Assembly: GCA_011799875.1 (NCBI GenBank)
Contig: CM022299.1
Location: 335,156,409 to 335,220,408 of the forward strand
Direction of reading: 5' to 3'
Length of the DNA stretch: 64,000 nt
Source of the DNA: Thinopyrum elongatum
Lineage: Eukaryota; Streptophyta; Magnoliopsida; Poales; Poaceae
Of this stretch, positions 36,295-48,983 are shown piece after piece (position 1 is the stretch's first letter; each line of letters opens with the position of its first letter). Position numbers and translations under genes: made by a program. The notes under the pieces were generated by a model. It was not told the DNA's origin. It ran no database searches and saw only the letters and a program-made list of their open reading frames with translations.

Positions 36295-37852
36295 ACTAGC
36301 TCTCCCTTCTGCTGGACGTGGAATTGGCCGTGGTATTCCTCAGCAGCGCAACAATAATGCCAGACCTTCTTATGGTCGTGGGCAGTACTACCACGTCAAC
36401 ATGTCTGAAGCTCCAGATCAACCAGATACTGTGATGGGTACACTTCTCGTTAATTCAGTACCAGCATCTGTTTTATTTGATTCAGGTGCATCGCATTCAT
36501 TCATGTCAGAACAATTTGCACTCTTGCATGATGTTAAGTGCGAAACGCTACAACATCCGATAATAATAAACACTCCCGCGAGACGATGCCGAACTTCCAT
36601 ATTCAGCCCCCGAGTTACTATTGAGGTTGAAGGGTTGCATTTTGATGCAAACCCCATTATCCTGCAATCTTCAAAGATTGACCTTATACTGGGAATGGAT
36701 TGGTTGAAGGCTCACTACGCCTCAATCAATTGTGCCACTAAAGTTGTACACCTCTTGCACCCATCAAATGAGATGGTGAACTATCAAGCTCACCTTACCC
36801 GGAACGCTGAGGCTCAAATTTATGCCTTGAACGCGTTGAATGCTTCTCCACTTGATGGGATCGAGAATATCCCAGTGGTCTGTGACTTCCCAGATGTTTT
36901 TCCAGAAGAACTTCCAGGAATACCCCCTGCTAGAGCTGTCGAGTTCGTCATCGACTTGAAGCCTGGCACCACTCCTATTGCGAAGCGTCCCTACAAGATG
37001 CCTCTGCACCACCTCATCGAGCTTAAGGAGGAAATTGATAAATCCTTAAGGAAGGGTTTCATTCGCCCCAGTTCCTCTGCATGGGGAGCACCGTCTCTTT
37101 TCGTCAAGAAGAAAGATGGAATGAATAGGTTGGTCCAAGATTATCGTCCTATCAACCAGGCAACCATTCAGAATAAATATCCACTTCCCCGGATCAACGA
37201 TTTATATGATCAACTCGCTGGATCTTCGGTGTTTTCTAAACTCGACTTGAGGTTGGGTTATCACCAGATCCGTGTTCGTGAAGAGGATATTCCGAAGACT
37301 GCATTCGTTACTCGTTATGGCTCTTACGAGTACACAGTCATGTCATTTGGTCTGACGAATGCTCCCGCTACCTTCTCCCACCTAATGAATTACATATTCA
37401 TGGATTACCTCGACAAATTCGTCGTGGTATATCTGGATGATATTCTGGTTTATTCGAAGAACAAAGAAGAACATGCTGAGCACCTTCGACTAGTTCTGGA
37501 GAGACTTCGAGAGCACCAATTATATGCCAAGTTCTCTAAATGCGAATTCTGGCTTCCTGAAGTGACCTACCTTGGACATGTGATTTCCAAGGACGGTATT
37601 GCCGTTAACCCGGAGCGTGTTCAGGCTATCCTTGACTGGACTCCTCCGAAGAATGCCAAGCAGGTCCGAAGCTTTCTCGGTCTAGCCAGCTATTGTCGCC
37701 GATTCGTCGAGAACTTCTCCAAGATCGCCAAGCCCCTGACTAATCTGCTCCACAAAGGCGTTAAGTTTGAGTGGACAGACAAGTGTCAGGAAAGTTTCCA
37801 AACCCTCAAGGACAAGCTCACTTCTGCTCCAGTGCTTGCTCCTCCTGATTCT
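36295..37852 (+). pseudogene. Element C pol copy 2: protease, RT, start of RNase H, cut by gap
   Basis: From about 36295 the sequence is clean again and open in frame. It encodes the end of gag, the protease with [12 protein letters not shown] (Asp-Ser-Gly active site), the RT palm with YLDDILVYS, and the beginning of the RNase H region. It runs directly into the N gap at 37853. It matches copy 3 (39461 onward) with a few clustered differences, for example near 37340-37380. Confidence 0.8.
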
Positions 37853-38389
37853 NNNNNNNNNNNNNNNNNNNNNNNNNNNNNNNNNNNNNNNNNNNNNNNN
37901 NNNNNNNNNNNNNNNNNNNNNNNNNNNNNNNNNNNNNNNNNNNNNNNNNNNNNNNNNNNNNNNNNNNNNNNNNNNNNNNNNNNNNNNNNNNNNNNNNNNN
38001 NNNNNNNNNNNNNNNNNNNNNNNNNNNNNNNNNNNNNNNNNNNNNNNNNNNNNNNNNNNNNNNNNNNNNNNNNNNNNNNNNNNNNNNNNNNNNNNNNNNN
38101 NNNNNNNNNNNNNNNNNNNNNNNNNNNNNNNNNNNNNNNNNNNNNNNNNNNNNNNNNNNNNNNNNNNNNNNNNNNNNNNNNNNNNNNNNNNNNNNNNNNN
38201 NNNNNNNNNNNNNNNNNNNNNNNNNNNNNNNNNNNNNNNNNNNNNNNNNNNNNNNNNNNNNNNNNNNNNNNNNNNNNNNNNNNNNNNNNNNNNNNNNNNN
38301 NNNNNNNNNNNNNNNNNNNNNNNNNNNNNNNNNNNNNNNNNNNNNNNNNNNNNNNNNNNNNNNNNNNNNNNNNNNNNNNNNNNNNNNNN
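37853..38389. other. Assembly gap (537 N)
   Basis: A run of N lies between pol copy 2 and the end of the leader of copy 3. It joins two contig ends that both belong to element C, so its true length and even its existence are doubtful. Confidence 0.98.
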
Positions 38390-38518
38390 ATGGATCTGTA
38401 CGTCTTAATGACTACTTCTAGCATCTATTGCACTCTTTCAATAATGTCGAGTTACCTCATGTTTATTGTTAAACACTTGCATAAGCTATCGCTGAAATAC
38501 CCCTGTTGGAATAGCAGG

Positions 38519-41500
38519 ATGGCTGACAACAACCCGCCACCGCCGCCACCACCTGATTACATGGCAGCGATGATGCAACAGTTTGAACTCAACCGCCAGT
38601 TTATGACGGGGATTATGCAGCAATTCCCTCGTCCTGATGCTAATCAGCAGCAACCATCCATTACCTTACCAGAGTTCATGAGGCTCAGTCCATCGTTTTT
38701 CCGCAACACAGTCAACCCACTGGATGCCGATGACTGGCTGCGTGACATCTCCCATGAGATGGAGTCTGCTGGTGTCGCCCAAGTCAACTATGTCACCTTC
38801 GCGACATACCTTCTTAAGGGTCCCGCAGCCCAATGGTGGGCCACTCACCGATAGACTCTGCCGCCTGGTACTGTTGTCACTTGGGCAGAATTCAAGATTG
38901 CATTCCGTGCCCGCTACATTCCTCAAGCTGTAATAGCTCGGAAGAAGGCCGAGTTCCGTAATCTTGTTCAGGGCAACAAGACTGTGGAAGTCTATCAGCG
39001 CGAGTTTCTAGACTTATCTCGTTACGCTGAAGAGGACATTCCTACTGATGAACGCAGACAGGAGAAGTTTCGTGAAGGACTGCACCATGACATTCAGTTA
39101 GCCCTTCTTGTTCAAGATTACCCTGATTTCGCCACCTTGGTGAATAAGGCCATCATGGTTGAAACTGGACTTAAGAAGCACAAGGAAGCGTCCAGACGCA
39201 CCCGTGAGTCGGGCTCATCTTCGGGCTCGTCTTCCCAGAAGCGACGCATCTGGTTTCCCCAAGGCATGTTCCGTTCAGCAGCTCCTGCGAACAGACCTTC
39301 TTATGCTGCACCACGTCTGCCACCTCCACCACCGAGACAGCCTCTGCCAACTCCAGCACTTCGAGCTCCAGCACCTCGTCCTGACAGCGGACTATGCTTC
39401 AAGTGTGGCAAGCCAGGTCACCGTGCTAGAGATTGTTCTCAGAATCAGAATCAACTGGCTCTCCCTTCTGCTGGCCGTGGAATTGGCCGTGGTATTCCTC
39501 AGCAGCGCAACAATAATGCCAGACCTTCTTATGGTCGTGGGCAGTACTACCACGTCAACATGTCTGGAGCTCCAGATCAACCAGATACTGTGATGGGTAC
39601 ACTTCTCGTTAATTCAGTACCAGCATCTGTTTTATTTGATTCAGGTGCATCGCATTCATTCATGTCAGAACAATTTGCACTCTTGCATGATGTTAAGTGC
39701 GAAACGCTACAACATCCGATAATAATAAACACTCCCGCGGGACGATGCCGAACTTCCATATTCAGCCCCCGAGTTACTATTGAGGTTGAAGGGTTGCATT
39801 TTGATGCAAACCCCATTATCCTGCAATCTTCAAAGATTGACCTTATACTGGGAATGGATTGGTTGAAGGCTCACTACGCCTCAATCAATTGTGCCACTAA
39901 AGTTGTACACCTCTTGCACCCATCAAATGAGATGGTGAACTATCAAGCTCACCTTACCCGGAACGCTGAGGCTCAAATTTATGCCTTGAACGCGTTGAAT
40001 GCTTCTCCACTTGATGGGATCGAGAATATCCCAGTGGTCTGTGACTTCCCAGATGTTTTTCCAGAAGAACTTCCAGGAATACCCCCTACTAGAGCTGTCG
40101 AGTTCGTCATCGACTTGAAGCCTGGCACCACTCCTATTGCGAAGCGTCCCTACAAGATGCCTCCGCACCACCTCATCGAGCTTAAGGAGGAAATTGATAA
40201 ATCCTTAAGGAAGGGTTTCATTCGCCCCAGTTCCTCTGCATGGGGAGCACCGTCTCTTTTCGTCAAGAAGAAAGATGGAACGAATAGGTTGGTCCAAGAT
40301 TATCGTCCTATCAACCAGGCAACCATTCAGAATAAATATCCACTTCCCCGGATCAACGATTTATATGATCAACTCGCTGGATCTTCGGTGTTTTCTAAAC
40401 TCGACTTGAGGTTGGGTTATCACCAGATCCGTGTTCGCGAAGAGGATATTCCGAAGACTGCATTCGTTACTCGTTATGGCTCTTACGAGTACACAGTCAT
40501 GTCGTTTGGTTTAACAAACGCTCCAGCTACATTCTCCCGCCTAATGAATTACATATTCATGGATTACCTCGACAAATTCGTCGTGGTATATCTGGATGAT
40601 ATTCTGGTTTATTCAAAGAACAAAGAAGAACATGCTGAGCACCTTCGACTAGTTCTGGAGAGACTTTGAGAGCACCAATTATATGCCAAGTTCTCTAAAT
40701 GCGAATTCTGGCTTCCTGAAGTGACCTACCTTGGACATGTGATTTCCAAGGACGGTATTGCCGTTAACCCAGAGCGTGTTCAGGCTATCCTTGACTGGAC
40801 TCCTCCGAAGAATGCCAAGCAGGTCCGAAGCTTTCTCGGTCTAGCCAGCTATTGTCGCCGATTCGTCGAGAACTTCTCCAAGATCGCCAAGCCCCTGACT
40901 AATCTGCTCCACAAAGGCGTTAATTTTGAGTGGACAGACAAGTGTCAGGAAAGTTTCCAAACCCTCAAGGACAAGCTCACTTCTGCTCCAGTGCTTGCTC
41001 CTCCTGATTCTCGCAAGGACTTTGTCATATATTGCGACGCCTCTCGTCAGGGATTAGGCTGCGTCCTAATGCAAGAGCGGAGAGTAATTGCATATGCTTC
41101 ACGTCAATTGCGTCCACATGAAGAGAATTATCCAGTGCATGATCTTGAACTTGCAGCAGTGATGTATGCATTGAAGTTATGGCGACACTACCTTCTGGGT
41201 AATCGGTGTGAAATTTATACCGATCACCAAAGTCTGAAATACTTATTCACTCAACCGGATCTTAATCTCCGACAACAACGATGGTTAGAAGCTATTGCGG
41301 ATTATGACTGCGGTATTTCTTATACCCCGGACAAAGCTAATGTAATGGCCGATGCCCTGAGTCGCAAGTCATATTGCAACAACCTCATGGTTAGGCAAGC
41401 TCAACCTCGTCTTCACGCAGAACTGACTCAGCTAAATCTGCGAATTGTTCCCCAGGGTTCTCTTAATAACCTTGTGGTACAGCCAGACCTTCTGAAGGCT

Positions 41501-42928
41501 GTTAAAGAAGCGCAAGCCAAAGATGCTGAAATTGACTTGATGAAGAAGGAGCTTCACCTTGCTAAGTATCGGGATTTCTCAGTTGCTGAAGATGGTACAT
41601 TATATTTCAGAGACCGCATCGTAGTACCTCGCTTCGAGCTGATGACTGACAAAGTCATGAAGGAGGCCCATGATACACCGCTGTCTATCCATCCGGGTAG
41701 TACCAAAATGTATCGAGATCTTCGTCAAAGGTACTGGTGGTCTAGGATGAAGCAGGATATTGCTCGTTATGTTGCCGAGTGTGACGTTTGTCGTCGCGTG
41801 AAGGCAGAACATCAAAAACCTGCTGGAATTCTGCAACCGCTCCCTATTCCTCTATGGAAGTGGGATAAAGTGCAAATGGACTTCATCACTGGTCTTCCCA
41901 AGTCTCAGAAGGGTCACGATGCTATTCTTGTCGTCGTTGACCAACTCTCCAAGGTTGCTCATTTCCTACCTGTTAAGGAGACTATCACCGCTAGCCAGCT
42001 AGCAGAACTGTACATTGCCAGAATTGTTTCTCTCCATGGTATTCCGAAAGAGATTAGTTCAGACCGTGGTGTTCTTTTCACTTCCAAGTTCTGGGAAAGT
42101 TTCCAAGAAGCCATGGGAACTCATATTACCTGGAGTTCAGCTTATCATCCCCAATCTCAAGGCCAAGTTGAGCGCGTTAATCAAGTGCTTGAAGACATGC
42201 TACGAGCCTGTGTTATATCCTTCGGTAAGAAATGGGAGGAATCTCTCCCGTATGCCGAGTTCTCTTATAACAACAGTTATCAAGCCAGCTTAAAAATGGC
42301 CCCATTTGAGGTTCTTTATGGACGTAAATGTCGAACCCCTCTGAATTGGTCAGAAACTGGGGAACGACCTCTTGTTGGACCGAACATCATTCAGCATGCC
42401 GAAGAACAAGTCCGAATTGTCCGGGAGAATCTCAAAGCAGCTCAAGACCGTCAGAAGAGTAATTATGATCGCAAGCGATGGGGTGTGATCTATCAACCTG
42501 ATGAACAAGCCTATCTTCGTGTCACTCCAATGAAGGGCACCCGTCGTTTCGGAATCAAGGGCAAGCTAGCTCCTCGCTATATTGGTCCTTTTCGCATAGT
42601 TGCCAGACGTGGACATGTGGCTTATAAATTGGAATTGCCGCCACAGTTCTCTCATATTCATGATGTCTTCCACGTGTCGCAACTCCGTAAGTGCTTCAAG
42701 GAATCCCCGCACCGTGCAGTGGATCATGAGATGCTCGAGCTACAAGATGATCTTTCCTATAAGGAGCATCCGATCCGCATCCTCGACGAAGCTGAGCGTC
42801 GTACTCGTCAGAAGACGACCAAGTTCCTAAAAGTGCAATGGTCGAATCATACTGAAGATGAAGCCACTTGGGAACGTGAGGATCATCTTCGCGAAGAATA
42901 TCCCGGACTCTTTCCTTCTACCTCCTAA
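38519..42928 (+). pseudogene. Element C gag-pol polyprotein (1469 codons, two nonsense codons)
   Basis: One continuous frame starts at ATG 38519 (MADNNPPPPP). In order it encodes the gag capsid-like domain (about residues 60-240), the zinc knuckle C293-X2-C296-X4-H301-X4-C306, protease (DSG at 374), reverse transcriptase (YLDD 691-694), RNase H, the integrase zinc finger, the integrase core with D1121, D1182 and E1218 (D-35-E spacing exact), and a C-terminal chromodomain-like segment (about 1425-1469, [12 protein letters not shown]), which in this family directs integration to marked chromatin. Two in-frame stops break it: TAG at 38852-38854 in gag and TGA at 40667-40669 in RT. Each fits a single C-to-T change. 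The noisy duplicate carries the same gag stop, so that stop is real. Confidence 0.9.
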
Positions 42929-42950
42929 ATTCTCGGGACGAGAATTTCTT

Positions 42951-42966
42951 TTAGAGGAGGAGAACT
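42951..42966 (+). other. Element C polypurine tract
   Basis: TTAGAGGAGGAGAACT directly precedes the 3' LTR. It is about 20 bases after the pol stop codon. Confidence 0.8.
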
Positions 42967-45900
42967 TGTAACACCCCCGTGTAATAAACTCTGTGACACT
43001 CTGTTAAAACTGCCAAGTCATGATCATTTGCAGTGCCATGTCATATGGGTTAATAATCCAATTCAAATCCACATCTGCAAATCAACTCAAATTCAAAAGT
43101 GAATTATAAAGTTGATCAAACACTGTTGGGAAAATGTTCATTAAATGGCAAATAATCCAGGAAAATTCGTAAAATCATCATCATTGAAGTTGGAGTTAGA
43201 AAAGTGACTCTAACAAGATGAAACAGCACTAAAACAGAATATTCAAATTCATTTAAATTCTTTTCAGCTTCAAATGAATTCCAAATTTGTCCAAACCACT
43301 TTTTGGTGAGAGCTAAAATGGCACTGTAATATTTGGACCAAGTTCCATATTTTACAAAACTGCTAAAGTGGCTTAATCATTTCCAAAACAGAAAAGAATT
43401 AAAGAACAAAAAAAAAGTGAAAAACTACTGTGGACTGGGCCTAAGTGCACAGTGCACTTAGACCCAGCCCACCAGGCCGCTCCCCTCTCTCTCCGTCGTC
43501 GTGTCGGCGCGTCCCTGGCCGAGCGCGCGCTCGCCGCTGCGGCGCCGACACGGCGATGCCGCCGACACTACAGTGAGGAGGAGGGGATAAGAACGGCGCC
43601 CGTCCACTCCCCCTGGTCCTCCCCGTCATTCCTCCTTCAGCCACGCTCGCCTTGCTTCTCCTTCCCCCTCAGATCCGGGAGCAGCCAGACGCGGCCGCCG
43701 CCGCTCGACGCCGTGCTCGCGGCTACCGGCCTCGCATCGCCTCGTCGAGATGTCCCTCGCCTCCGCCGTGGTCGACCGCGTCGCCTGAAGCTCTCTGGTG
43801 GAGCAGGGGAGCTCCACAGGCGTCGTTCTTCTCCGCCCCCTTTGCTTCGGTCGCCGGCGCCTCTCCGTCGATCCCCGGCGCAGCAGCTACTAAACCACTC
43901 GCCGGGCCTACGTGTGAGCCTGCACGGTGAGCTTCTCCCCTCCTCTCTCTCGCTGCGCCATAGGAACCGCCGTAGCTAGCCGCCACCGTAGTCGTGCTTT
44001 AGCCGCCGCCGACGAGCTCGTGCTCGTGGCCATGGCCGCTTCCGTGCTTGGCTAAGCACCGCGCTGTGCTCGTGGCAACCCCGGGAGTCGAACGCGCACT
44101 CGCACGTACCCCCTCGAGCCGCGCAGCCGCGATCCCGTCCAGACCCCGAACTCCGGCGCCGCCCGCGAGCTCACCGTCGACGGCTCCGGTAGATTCCGGC
44201 GACGAGACCACTCCCACGCGACGGGCGAGTCCCCTGGCTTTCGAACGCACCCAAGCCCGGCTCGAACCGAGCCCTATAGCTCGATTCCGGCCAACTCCGG
44301 CGACGCGCCGCCGTGCGATTTGGTCGCCGGCGACCAGCCGCCGGCCCCGCTGACGTGGCACAGGCGGGGCCCACCCCTGGGTCACTGACCCGTGGGTCCC
44401 AGGGGCCCGGCCGGCCAGTTGACCAGTCAGCTTTGCTGACTGGACCGGCCCAGCCGCTGACAGGCGGGCCCCACCTCCCTGATTAATTAATTAAAACATT
44501 TTAGAAATAAAAATAAACTAATTAACCTAATGTCTCACTGACATGTGGGGTCCACCCCCTAATTATCCTGTAATTAAACTGAATCACTGATTAAAGAAAT
44601 AGAGGCTGACATGTGGGTCCCACTGGACCCACATTCAGGTTTGACTGGTCAACCGTCCTTTGACTTGCTGATGTCACAGCGCGTCATGCTGACGTCATAA
44701 TTCATTTTCTGATAAATAAAATAATTTCAGAAATTCGATAATCTTTAAAATTAATAACTTTAAACCGTAGCTCGGATCGAAAAAGTTAAACATGAAAGTT
44801 GCTCAGAACGACGAGACAGTCTGATCGTGCGTCTGTTGTCTCTTTCTCTCCATCGGAACCCCTACATAGAAGAACTCGTAACTCCGGACCCGAATCCGAC
44901 AGATGAATAGTGCACACACGTCGGATATTAAATCCCAGAATATTCTAAAAAAACTAAAATGACTTAGATGCTATTTAGGCAACCCTACACTGCATCATAG
45001 CATCACACCACCGTGTTGCATTTGTTTGCATTATTTTTACCTGTTTCTTCCCCCCTCTTCTCTCTCGTTAGCCCCCGACGTTGACGTAGCTCCCGAGGCA
45101 GACGCCGCACAGGAGTACGACTACGTCCCCGACGAACTACTGAAGACCTTGCCCTTGCCCCCGAGCAAACAGGCAAGCACCCCCATTTTGACATGCCTAT
45201 ATCGCCTACTCTTTCTCTCTTATGCTTCATTGAACTGCTACGTGCTACTGTTTTCCTAATCTGCGTCAATGCCTGATTATTGTACCCTGCTTTGTTACCT
45301 TACTGGTTATCCTAGACTGATTATTATAGGCTGGGTAGAGACACGACAGAGACCTCCACTTGTCCGACTGCCCTGCTGGATATCAGAAGACCCGATCATC
45401 GGGATTGAGGACCAGACCCTGGCACGCAGCACATCACTACCCTTAGTTGCCGACACTGCTGGGTTACCGTCGAGTGCCGAGGGTGATACCTCGTTAGCAC
45501 TTCTGATGTTAACCTTGTAGGTTAGTTACTCGGTCGTGGTAAGCGAGGGTGATTCCTCCTACACCACCCCCGATAACGACATCGTCGCGCAACCTCTCAA
45601 TGTGGACCTCAAGGTGATTCCTCCTTCTCGTTCACCTTGAGTGATAACATCGGCGGGAATTCCATCGAGGGTGATTCCTCATGGTTCCCTTCGGTGTCCG
45701 AACACACAGTTACCTTGGATATAATGACTTGACTATGAACCACGATACTAAAGACGGGTCGCCCTGAAGGGTACCCGCGCGAGCTTAACGCGAAGTGTGT
45801 GGAGTCGGGTTGACCTGTTGGTGCCCGCGAATAACTACGAGGCGTGGCCGGGCATTCTTAGCCCTTGCCGCAAGTCCTCGAGACGGGGCGACGGGGTCAC

Positions 45901-47167
45901 ATCGATCGTAGTCTCTGCTCGTTTCGCGCGCTCCTAATCCACTACGGTTTGGATATTTGATCCGAGGGGCCTCTGGCCCGATAGCACTAACCATCACGTG
46001 GGCATAGTATGGGCGTTCTGCGTCGTATACTTCAGCCGAAGCTTAATGGACGTCAGCGACTGAGCGGCGCGCGCGTGGATTGGACTGGTTACGCAACCGC
46101 GCTTGTATTAAGGGGTTGCTAGGTCTGCTTCCATTCCCGGCCGCCCACGCAACGCGCAGGAGTTCCCGGGGCGATGGCCCAAGACCCCTGGGGGCATAGG
46201 TTAGTCCGGCGTGCTGACCTCTCTGTTAAGTATTTGGTCGGGTTGCGGCGTGTTGCTTAGCCGAGGCCGGGCATGACCCAGAAAAGTGTGTCCGACCGGA
46301 GTTAAGCGAGCGTGGTGGGTAAGTTGGTGCACCCCTGCAGGGAAGAAACTTCTATCGATAGCCTGTCCTACGGTAACGGACACTCGGAGTTGTATCCCGA
46401 TCGGTACAACTAGAACATGTGATGAGAATTGGATAGTACGGCTCTGGGATTGCTTTCTCGCAGGGAGTCGAGAAAGGATCTCAGGTCGAGGTTGATGATA
46501 TTACTACTACTACTTTACATTATGTTCATCTGCTCTCTCCTGATGCTGCAAGACTGTCGAAGATTATTGAAGATGCTAGTCTTCGATAGGACTAGGCTTT
46601 CCCCCTCTACTCTGGCATTTCTGCAGCCCAGTTCACATATACAGCCATTCCTTTGACAATGATGCATATGTAGTGTAGATCCTTGCTTGCTGAGTACTTC
46701 GGATGAGTACTCACGTTTGCTTTATTTTCTTTTTCCCCCATTTTCCATTTGATGCCACCAGACGACGGAGCCCCTGAGCCAGAAGCCCCAGCCGACGACC
46801 AGTACTACTATCCGCCTGGCGAGTACTACTACTACGAGGAGCCGTTCGACGACCAGGAGTAGGATCGGAGGGTCCAGGGCAGGAGGCCTACACCTTTCGA
46901 TCGTAGTTTTTATTTTTACCCCGCCTCTGTGAAGGCTTATCTCTCTCTCTGTAATATATCTGTACTCAGATATCTAATGCTTCCGCTGACGCTTGTATGC
47001 CATCGAGCTTGTATTCGAGCCCTCGAGGCCCTGGCTTGTAATATTAAGCTTGTATGACTTTATTTTATGTTTTAGAGTTGTGTTGTGATATCTTCAAGTG
47101 AGTCCTTAGGCTTGATCGTGCGCATTTGCGTGTATGATTAGTGCACGATTAAGCCGGGGTCGTCACA
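42967..47167 (+). repeat. Element C 3' LTR (4201 bp)
   Basis: Partner of 17068-21277, with the same ends (TGTAACACC..CGTCACA). Between about 44560 and 45850 it has many one- and two-base deletions relative to the left LTR, while both sides of that stretch are almost identical. This clustering points to poorer base accuracy there. Confidence 0.93.
46752..46862 (+). CDS. Short acidic Tyr-rich reading frame in element C 3' LTR (36 aa)
   Basis: Second copy of 20863-20973, intact and of the same length. See that entry for the reading frame. LTR recency alone could explain the identity. Confidence 0.3.
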   Translation: MPPDDGAPEPEAPADDQYYYPPGEYYYYEEPFDDQE

Positions 47168-47172
47168 GCACC

Positions 47173-48420
47173 TTTATAAAATATGGCGATCACAGTTACC
47201 TGGTAGCTGAGGGAGCACTTTCGCCTGCCCCCATGACCTTGGCATGTGCCGCTTGCGCCTCCTGTGGGGCGCTCCCTCGGAGAGCCGTTTCTCTACGCGG
47301 GCGTTTCGAACGTCGTCCCTTTGGAGGAGAAGTCAGGTGACTAGGGGCTTGGGGACATGGGGCTCGCTTTCGATTAGAGGAAGGGGTGTTACCGATGAAG
47401 CTGGCCTCGTCCCCGGCACGTCGGGGGCAACAGCTACCCTTGAGCCGTCAAGGCACTCCATATAAAACTTCATCCCTTCATAGATGAGGGCTAGGTCCTC
47501 ATCCTCGTGAAAAGGGGGATCCTCCGCTCGGTGACGCGTCTCTGGCTCGGGCGCCGGACTACTTAGAGCCTCCACCCAACGCCTCCATTTCTGTGTGAAA
47601 CCAATAAAGGGTCGGTAAGATGAGTCGATTATTAAACAACTCGGGTAGACAAGGAAAAATGGGAAAACTTACTATATCGGCAGGGTTATAGTAGGACAAC
47701 CCATCCCGGAATTGTCGCTGGGCAAAGTCCTCCGTCGTCCCCTGATAAATGTCGGCCATCACCGTCCCAAAGGCTGCTTGGTCAAAGAAGCTCTGTCGAA
47801 TCGTTTGGGAAGAGTCATCGGTCCCGTTGTATGCACATAATAGGTGAGGGCACTGCCGGAGTGGTTGGACTCTCTGGCCTATTACCGTGGCCATTACGTC
47901 TATTATGGTAAGCCCGGTCCTCACCAATTGCTTTACTTGAGCCGTCGGCTTGGTTACTTCGGCACCGTCCTCTTGGGCAGTGCCCTGCGGCCTCCAGCTA
48001 TAATGCCTCTTCGTAGGCTTCAAGGTGAAGGGAGGGAGTCCAGGCCGAACAGGGTCAAGTAGAGGGACATCGTCTATATAAAACCATTCGATTGGCCAGA
48101 CGTCGGCATCCTCCCAAGGTGTGCCTGATGGGTATTCGGTTCCGTCAATCCGGCAGACTTTGGCTGCTCTGATCTCATATACCCGTTCGGCGGGTGAGCA
48201 GGGCACTATGCAAAAATATCTCCTCCATAGTCCAAAGTGCGCCTCGCACCCGAGGTGCATCTCGCATAGGGCGACGTACCCCGTGATGTGTAAAATCAAA
48301 GTGGGGGTGAGATGGTGAAGTTGCAGCCCATAAAATTCCAGCAGTCCTCGGAGGAAGGAGTGGATAGGAAATCCTAAGCCACGTAACAGGAAGGAAACGA
48401 AGCACACCCTTTCATCCTTT
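47173..48420 (-). pseudogene. Antisense gene of outer Tat element, N-terminal 'gypsy type transposon' domain
   Basis: The - strand frame at 47559-48407 (282 codons) contains FPIHSFLRGLLEFYGLQLHH, ITGYVALCEMHLGCEAHFGLW and WIEWFY-like motifs. These match my memory of the plant family 'putative gypsy type transposon' (PF04195), which is encoded antisense in Tat-type retrotransposons. A probable intron separates this exon from the Glu/Pro-rich part at 47333-47575. The gene continues toward lower coordinates in 17067-16536, 9080-8566 and 2375-2218 and is cut by three insertions. Its function is unknown. A domain search would confirm the family. Confidence 0.75.
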
Positions 48421-48970
48421 TGAGGGGAGGGGAAATTCTCTGCGTGTACCTGCCCATTGATGGATGTTAAGCCGGGGCGGGTCGCTGTTAGATCTGAATC
48501 TGGCAGGTATCCTTATTTGGCTAGGCGCTCCAGCTGGAGACTCGAGATGGCACAGCTACCCCAATCACCTCTGACGGGGCCGTGAGGGCGCCTCGAAGAA
48601 CCTGCATCGCTCGCCATGGGAAGCTCTTGAGGTTAGACCTGGGAGGAGGGGGAGCACTTGCGCGGTTCGCTTGGAAATAAAGATTGGGATGTGTGGTAAA
48701 TTCCCACGACTAGCTCGTAAATAAAAGGGGAGGGGAAGGCCGACGCTTTGACGTTTCGTCATAAAGCGACTCGCTTCCCCGTAAAAACACGGTTACCAAG
48801 GTCAGAGGATAGAGGACACGTGCGGCGGAGCCGGGCCCACCCGGTGGGACGACCAAACTTTCCGAGGGCTACTTGAAGTTGCGCTAGAGGGATCAAGCAC
48901 GGAACTTGCCTGCCAAGCCGAAGACTCCGGAACCGAAGTCCAAGAGTGTCGTCCTCGGTGTCGAAGACCT
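48421..48970. other. Outer Tat element, 3' untranslated region
   Basis: No gene is seen here. The DNA lies between the start of the antisense gene and the 3' LTR. The promoter of the antisense gene would be expected here on the - strand, but no clear motif was identified. Confidence 0.5.
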
Positions 48971-48983
48971 GTTAAGGGGCTAC
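48971..48983 (+). other. Outer Tat element polypurine tract
   Basis: GTTAAGGGGCTAC abuts the 3' LTR start TGACGG. The GGGGCTAC form is common before the LTR of Triticeae Tat-type elements. Confidence 0.7.

Larger units (their letters stand above)
17068..47167 (+). mobile_element. Element C: chromodomain Gypsy (Tekay/Del type), TSD GCACC, interior misassembled
   Basis: Long LTRs (17068-21277 and 42967-47167) are bounded by a perfect target duplication GCACC at 17063-17067 and 47168-47172. The PBS matches initiator-Met tRNA and a PPT precedes the right LTR. Gag-pol is in one frame and ends with a chromodomain. The 30.1 kb span is inflated: it contains a partial pol copy (21703-23332), an error-rich duplicate of upstream DNA (23333-36294), a second partial pol (36295-37852), an N run and then a full gag-pol. 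The two LTRs differ at very few bases over the first 500, so insertion was recent. Clade is inferred from the chromodomain and LTR length. Confidence 0.9.

Noticed and set aside
37767..38424. Open frames running through the N gap
   Set aside because: The frames exist only because N codons are not read as stops.
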